The notes beneath the pieces were generated by a model, which was not told where the DNA came from, ran no database searches, and worked only from the letters and a program-made list of their open reading frames with translations. A program made the position numbers and the translations under genes. Shown here piece by piece: positions 5,404 to 6,618 of a stretch of DNA of 6,618 nucleotides (position 1 is its first letter; each line of letters opens with the position of its first letter). Source of the stretch: an uncultured Bacilli bacterium. GTDB lineage: Bacteria; Bacillota_I; Bacilli_A; RF39; UBA660. Location of the stretch: the NCBI GenBank assembly GCA_947627805.1, contig CANQXB010000055.1, positions 1 through 6,618 on the forward strand, in the 5' to 3' direction.

Positions 5404-6219
5404 ATGAAAAAAAGAAAAATAATACTAATTATTACTTTAATCTTATTTATAAGCCTAGGAGTCATTTTTCTTAATAATCCTTCGGAGGATGTTTTAAAAT
5501 CTCCTCAAGCTTTAGCTATTTATATTGAAGAAGATGGCGAGTATATTCCTTATAAGGGACGAGATTTATACCCTTTAGGTTATCATTTAAATTATAATGA
5601 TAGTAAATGTTATGATAAAGAAAATAAAGAAGTAAGTAATTTAGAAAATTATTTAGAAGAAACAGATGTTGGAATTACTTTAAAAAGTGATATAACTATA
5701 TCTTGTAATTTATATTTTTCTTTAGAAGAAAATACGGATAATGAAAGTAGTAATAGTTTATTTTATATAAAAGAAGATTTAAATGATAAATATACCAATT
5801 TAGCCAATAATTCTTATTATTTAAAATTAAAAGAAAATGTTGTTTCTTATTGTTTAACTGAAGAAGATGAGACTAGTTGTGATTTAAAAGATGCAGAAAG
5901 TTTAGAAATAACGGGAAATTATACCTTTTTAGATTCAGCAAATGGTTTAAAAACAGTTAAAGTATACATTAAAGATACGGAAGAAAATGTTTCATTATAT
6001 GAAGATAATACTATTTATTTTGATGATACAATTCCCGAATGTGGTGATATTACTTTTACACAAAATGAAAATGAACTCGTAAGCGGGACCATAGATTGTC
6101 TTGATGAGGGGAGTGGTTGTGTCAATGAACAAATTTCTTTTCAAGATGTTTCTTTAAATACTGAAGTTGTAATTCAAGATAAAGCGGGTAATGAAAATAG
6201 TTGTTTAATTAAATTGTAA
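5404..6219 (+). CDS. Exported protein with Ig-like modules, function unknown
   Basis: A 271-residue protein with a basic N-terminus and one hydrophobic segment (MKKRK, then residues 6-23) without a clear signal-peptidase site, so it is either secreted or anchored by this helix. Three parts follow. Residues 36-106 hold two cysteines (C69, C101) ending in ISCNLYF. Residues 145-208 (C150, C159) resemble a bacterial Ig-like repeat with GLKTVKVYIKDTEENVS. Residues 209-271 (C213, C232, C239, C267) form another Ig-like unit with DDTIPECG, CLDEGSGC and VIQDKAGNENSCL. The pattern of a D-T-x-P opening, a Cys pair and a DKAGN ending is typical of repeated surface modules in low-GC gut Bacillota, from general knowledge. 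AGAGGT (5393-5398) lies 5 nt before ATG 5404. It follows ylbL by 31 nt and has no clear promoter of its own, so it may share that transcript. No enzymatic motif is seen; adhesin or envelope-structural roles are possible but unproven. Confidence 0.78.
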   Translation: MKKRKIILIITLILFISLGVIFLNNPSEDVLKSPQALAIYIEEDGEYIPYKGRDLYPLGYHLNYNDSKCYDKENKEVSNLENYLEETDVGITLKSDITISCNLYFSLEENTDNESSNSLFYIKEDLNDKYTNLANNSYYLKLKENVVSYCLTEEDETSCDLKDAESLEITGNYTFLDSANGLKTVKVYIKDTEENVSLYEDNTIYFDDTIPECGDITFTQNENELVSGTIDCLDEGSGCVNEQISFQDVSLNTEVVIQDKAGNENSCLIKL

Positions 6220-6236
6220 AGAAGAAGTCTAGTTAA

Positions 6237-6265
6237 TTGTTATTAGATTTAATTTAGTTTATACT
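6237..6265 (+). promoter_or_regulatory. Sigma-A-type promoter of the 97-residue gene
   Basis: TTGTTA (6237-6242), 17 nt, then TATACT (6260-6265, 5 of 6 matches). The start is predicted near 6272, followed by AAGGAGG (6274-6280). It separates this gene from the ylbL operon and gives it independent expression. Confidence 0.62.
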
Positions 6266-6287
6266 TAATATATAAGGAGGCTTAAAA

Positions 6288-6581
6288 ATGGGTGAAAATG
6301 AAAGAAATATTGAAAAACAATTAAATTATTTAACTATTTGTGACCGGGCAATTGAATATTATAATAATCTAGCTTTAAGATTTGCAAGAGAACGTAGGGC
6401 AGAAGATAAGGAAACTTATGAGGAACAAGTAGCGATGTCTAATGTCAAATATTATACTTCATTAAAAGAAAAAATGTTATTAGTATTACTTCAAGATTAT
6501 GAATTTTTAAATTATGCTAATAGTTTTAATATTCCAAAAGAAGGAATTAACCAAGAAGAGGCATTACCAAATGTTTTATAA
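6288..6581 (+). CDS. Small soluble helical protein, unknown function
   Basis: A 97-residue protein that I do not recognise. It has no signal peptide, membrane segment or cysteine pair (one Cys, residue 18). The sequence is charged and probably mostly alpha-helical: one long helix over about 5-40 (rich in Arg, Glu and Asn), a second over about 43-70 ending in KEKMLLVLLQDYEFLNY, and an acidic, Pro-containing tail. It is cytoplasmic and could bind a partner or form a helical bundle. Expression signals are the best in the window: a near-consensus promoter, an AAGGAGG Shine-Dalgarno sequence (6274-6280) 7 nt before ATG 6288, and a 12-bp terminator starting at the stop codon. This is therefore a real monocistronic gene, possibly well expressed. 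No neighbour hints at its role. Confidence 0.8.
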   Translation: MGENERNIEKQLNYLTICDRAIEYYNNLALRFARERRAEDKETYEEQVAMSNVKYYTSLKEKMLLVLLQDYEFLNYANSFNIPKEGINQEEALPNVL

Positions 6582-6610
6582 AGTTAGTGAATTAGTTCAT
6601 TAACTTTTTT
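6580..6610 (+). terminator. Intrinsic terminator of the 97-residue gene
   Basis: A 12-bp stem (6580-6591 with 6596-6607, one G-U pair) with a TTAG loop runs into T residues up to 6610. If the A-T base of the stem melts, the U tract is six long. The left arm starts inside the TAA stop codon (6579-6581), the same economical layout as at the alaS terminator. Confidence 0.88.
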
Positions 6611-6618
6611 ATTAAAAT

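Noticed and set aside
6224..6251. Hairpin after the Ig-like protein gene as its terminator
   Set aside because: The arms AAGTCTA/TAGATTT are short with a 12-nt loop and no T tract follows, so it is too weak to call.

Overview
This is a low-GC window with A/T-rich codons. Trp is read from TGG throughout and both TAA and TGA act as stops, so the standard bacterial code fits. The gene content (a YlbJ-like membrane protein next to a YlbL-type PDZ-Lon protease, three short pilin-like proteins, AAGGAGG-type ribosome binding sites, many short intrinsic terminators) points to a Bacillota/Bacilli lineage. An uncultured, gut-type, Mollicutes-like member (RF39 or Erysipelotrichales relatives) is my guess; the exact taxon is inference.

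Layout. (1) 1-1677: 3' part of alaS, coding for an unusually compact alanyl-tRNA synthetase that keeps the catalytic core and the metal-binding editing site but lacks the beta-barrel subdomain and the C-Ala domain. A strong terminator overlaps its stop codon. (2) 1678-1885: a 208-base intergenic region with an apparent small RNA gene on the minus strand (consensus-like promoter, about 82 nt, three-way-junction fold, U7 terminator), back to back with the promoter of the next operon. (3) 1886-3446: a tight three-gene operon of membrane-anchored pilin/pseudopilin-like proteins, each with an even number of cysteines. (4) 3396-4322, minus strand: ylbJ-like polytopic membrane protein, overlapping the end of the pilin operon tail to tail by 51 bp. 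(5) 4365-6219: ylbL-like PDZ-Lon protease, divergent from ylbJ across 42 bp, followed by an exported protein with Ig-like modules. (6) 6288-6581: a 97-residue protein of unknown function with its own promoter, a near-perfect Shine-Dalgarno sequence and a 12-bp terminator.

Apart from alaS and the last gene, the window is about the cell envelope: pilin-like fibre subunits, an integral membrane transport/recognition-type protein, a membrane-anchored protease and an exported Ig-like protein. The pilin-like and Ig-like proteins carry 2, 2, 6 and 8 cysteines in their external parts, which suggests extracellular disulfide bonds. The least explained items are the minus-strand small RNA and the final small gene; the compact AlaRS is the most informative about lineage history.
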